Part shown: in pieces, positions 5,635 to 5,758 of the stretch
Numbering within the stretch: position 1 is the stretch's first letter
How the letters are laid out: each line of letters begins with the position of its first letter
NCBI GenBank assembly: GCA_937892105.1
Contig: CALAUZ010000270.1
Coordinates: 1 to 5,758 of the forward strand
Source: an uncultured Fretibacterium sp.
GTDB lineage: Bacteria; Synergistota; Synergistia; Synergistales; Aminobacteriaceae
Direction: 5' to 3'
Length of the DNA stretch: 5,758 nucleotides
Position numbers and translations under genes: made by a program
The notes under the pieces: model-generated
Told to the model about the DNA's origin: nothing
The model's database searches: none
The model's input: only the letters and a program-made list of their open reading frames with translations

Positions 5635-5758
5635 AATATAAATCTCTCCTTTTTATGCGACTAATAATATTTTAGGATATCTTAGGGGGAATAATGGGGG
5701 GGGAACTTGGCCTAACGTGTCGAGTAACAATAAATCTGCTTACTGCATTAGAGATTAC
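5635..5758. promoter_or_regulatory. Non-coding leader upstream of the primase-helicase, with G-runs and phased TTAGG
   Basis: Stops occur in all frames on the minus strand, so no gene is visible. The plus strand carries five G at 5685-5689 and eight G at 5696-5703. TTAGG occurs at 5672-5676 and again exactly ten bases later at 5682-5686, with the inverse CCTAAC at 5627-5632 and 5711-5716. An A+T-rich stretch (TAAAATATTATTAG on the minus strand, about 5661-5674) could hold a -10 element, but I see no convincing -35 box. A promoter or operator here is plausible from position only; an upstream gene could equally lie just outside the window. Confidence 0.35.
5646..5650 (-). promoter_or_regulatory. 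Ribosome binding site of the primase-helicase gene
   Basis: AGGAG within AAAAAGGAGAG on the minus strand, 11 bases before ATG at 5632-5634. This supports the chosen start. Confidence 0.7.

Overview
This window looks like part of a tailed-phage or prophage replication/early region from a bacterial host, most likely a Bacillota-type bacterium. The evidence is purine-rich Shine-Dalgarno sites, a moderate G+C content (about 42% by hand count over 3601-5700), one-directional and tightly overlapping genes, and a large TOPRIM primase / SF3 helicase followed by small unknown genes. I cannot name a genus. There are no tRNA or rRNA genes, insertion sequences or CRISPR arrays.

Layout, read along the minus strand (right to left). 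Positions 5635-5758 form a non-coding leader with G-runs and a good ribosome binding site. Positions 5634-1786 encode a 1282-residue primase-helicase with an unusual C-terminal extension. Positions 1796-1311 encode a 161-residue protein with a probable helix-turn-helix (HTH). Positions 1318-848 and 848-387 encode two paralogous HTH proteins that arose by tandem duplication. Positions 390-130 encode a small cysteine-rich protein, a probable zinc-binding phage protein. Positions 100-1 hold the first 33 codons of a further gene that runs off the left edge and resembles the start of RinA/ArpU-type phage transcription regulators. Four of the five junctions overlap by 1 to 11 bases, and the last is a 29-base gap, so this reads as one translationally coupled operon with no internal terminator.

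Working model (inference): the primase-helicase unwinds and primes the phage genome, the DNA-binding proteins behind it adjust replication or expression, and the last gene may switch on a later operon. Two observations stand out. First, GC skew on the plus strand reverses near 4615, inside the primase-helicase gene and not at a gene boundary, beside a perfect 12-base palindrome; this is what a replication origin inside the gene would look like. Second, a short motif, [ASD]-K-Y-x-[IV], occurs twice in the C-terminal extension of the primase-helicase and once in each of the three following proteins, which hints at a shared small fold or shared ancestry across four consecutive genes.
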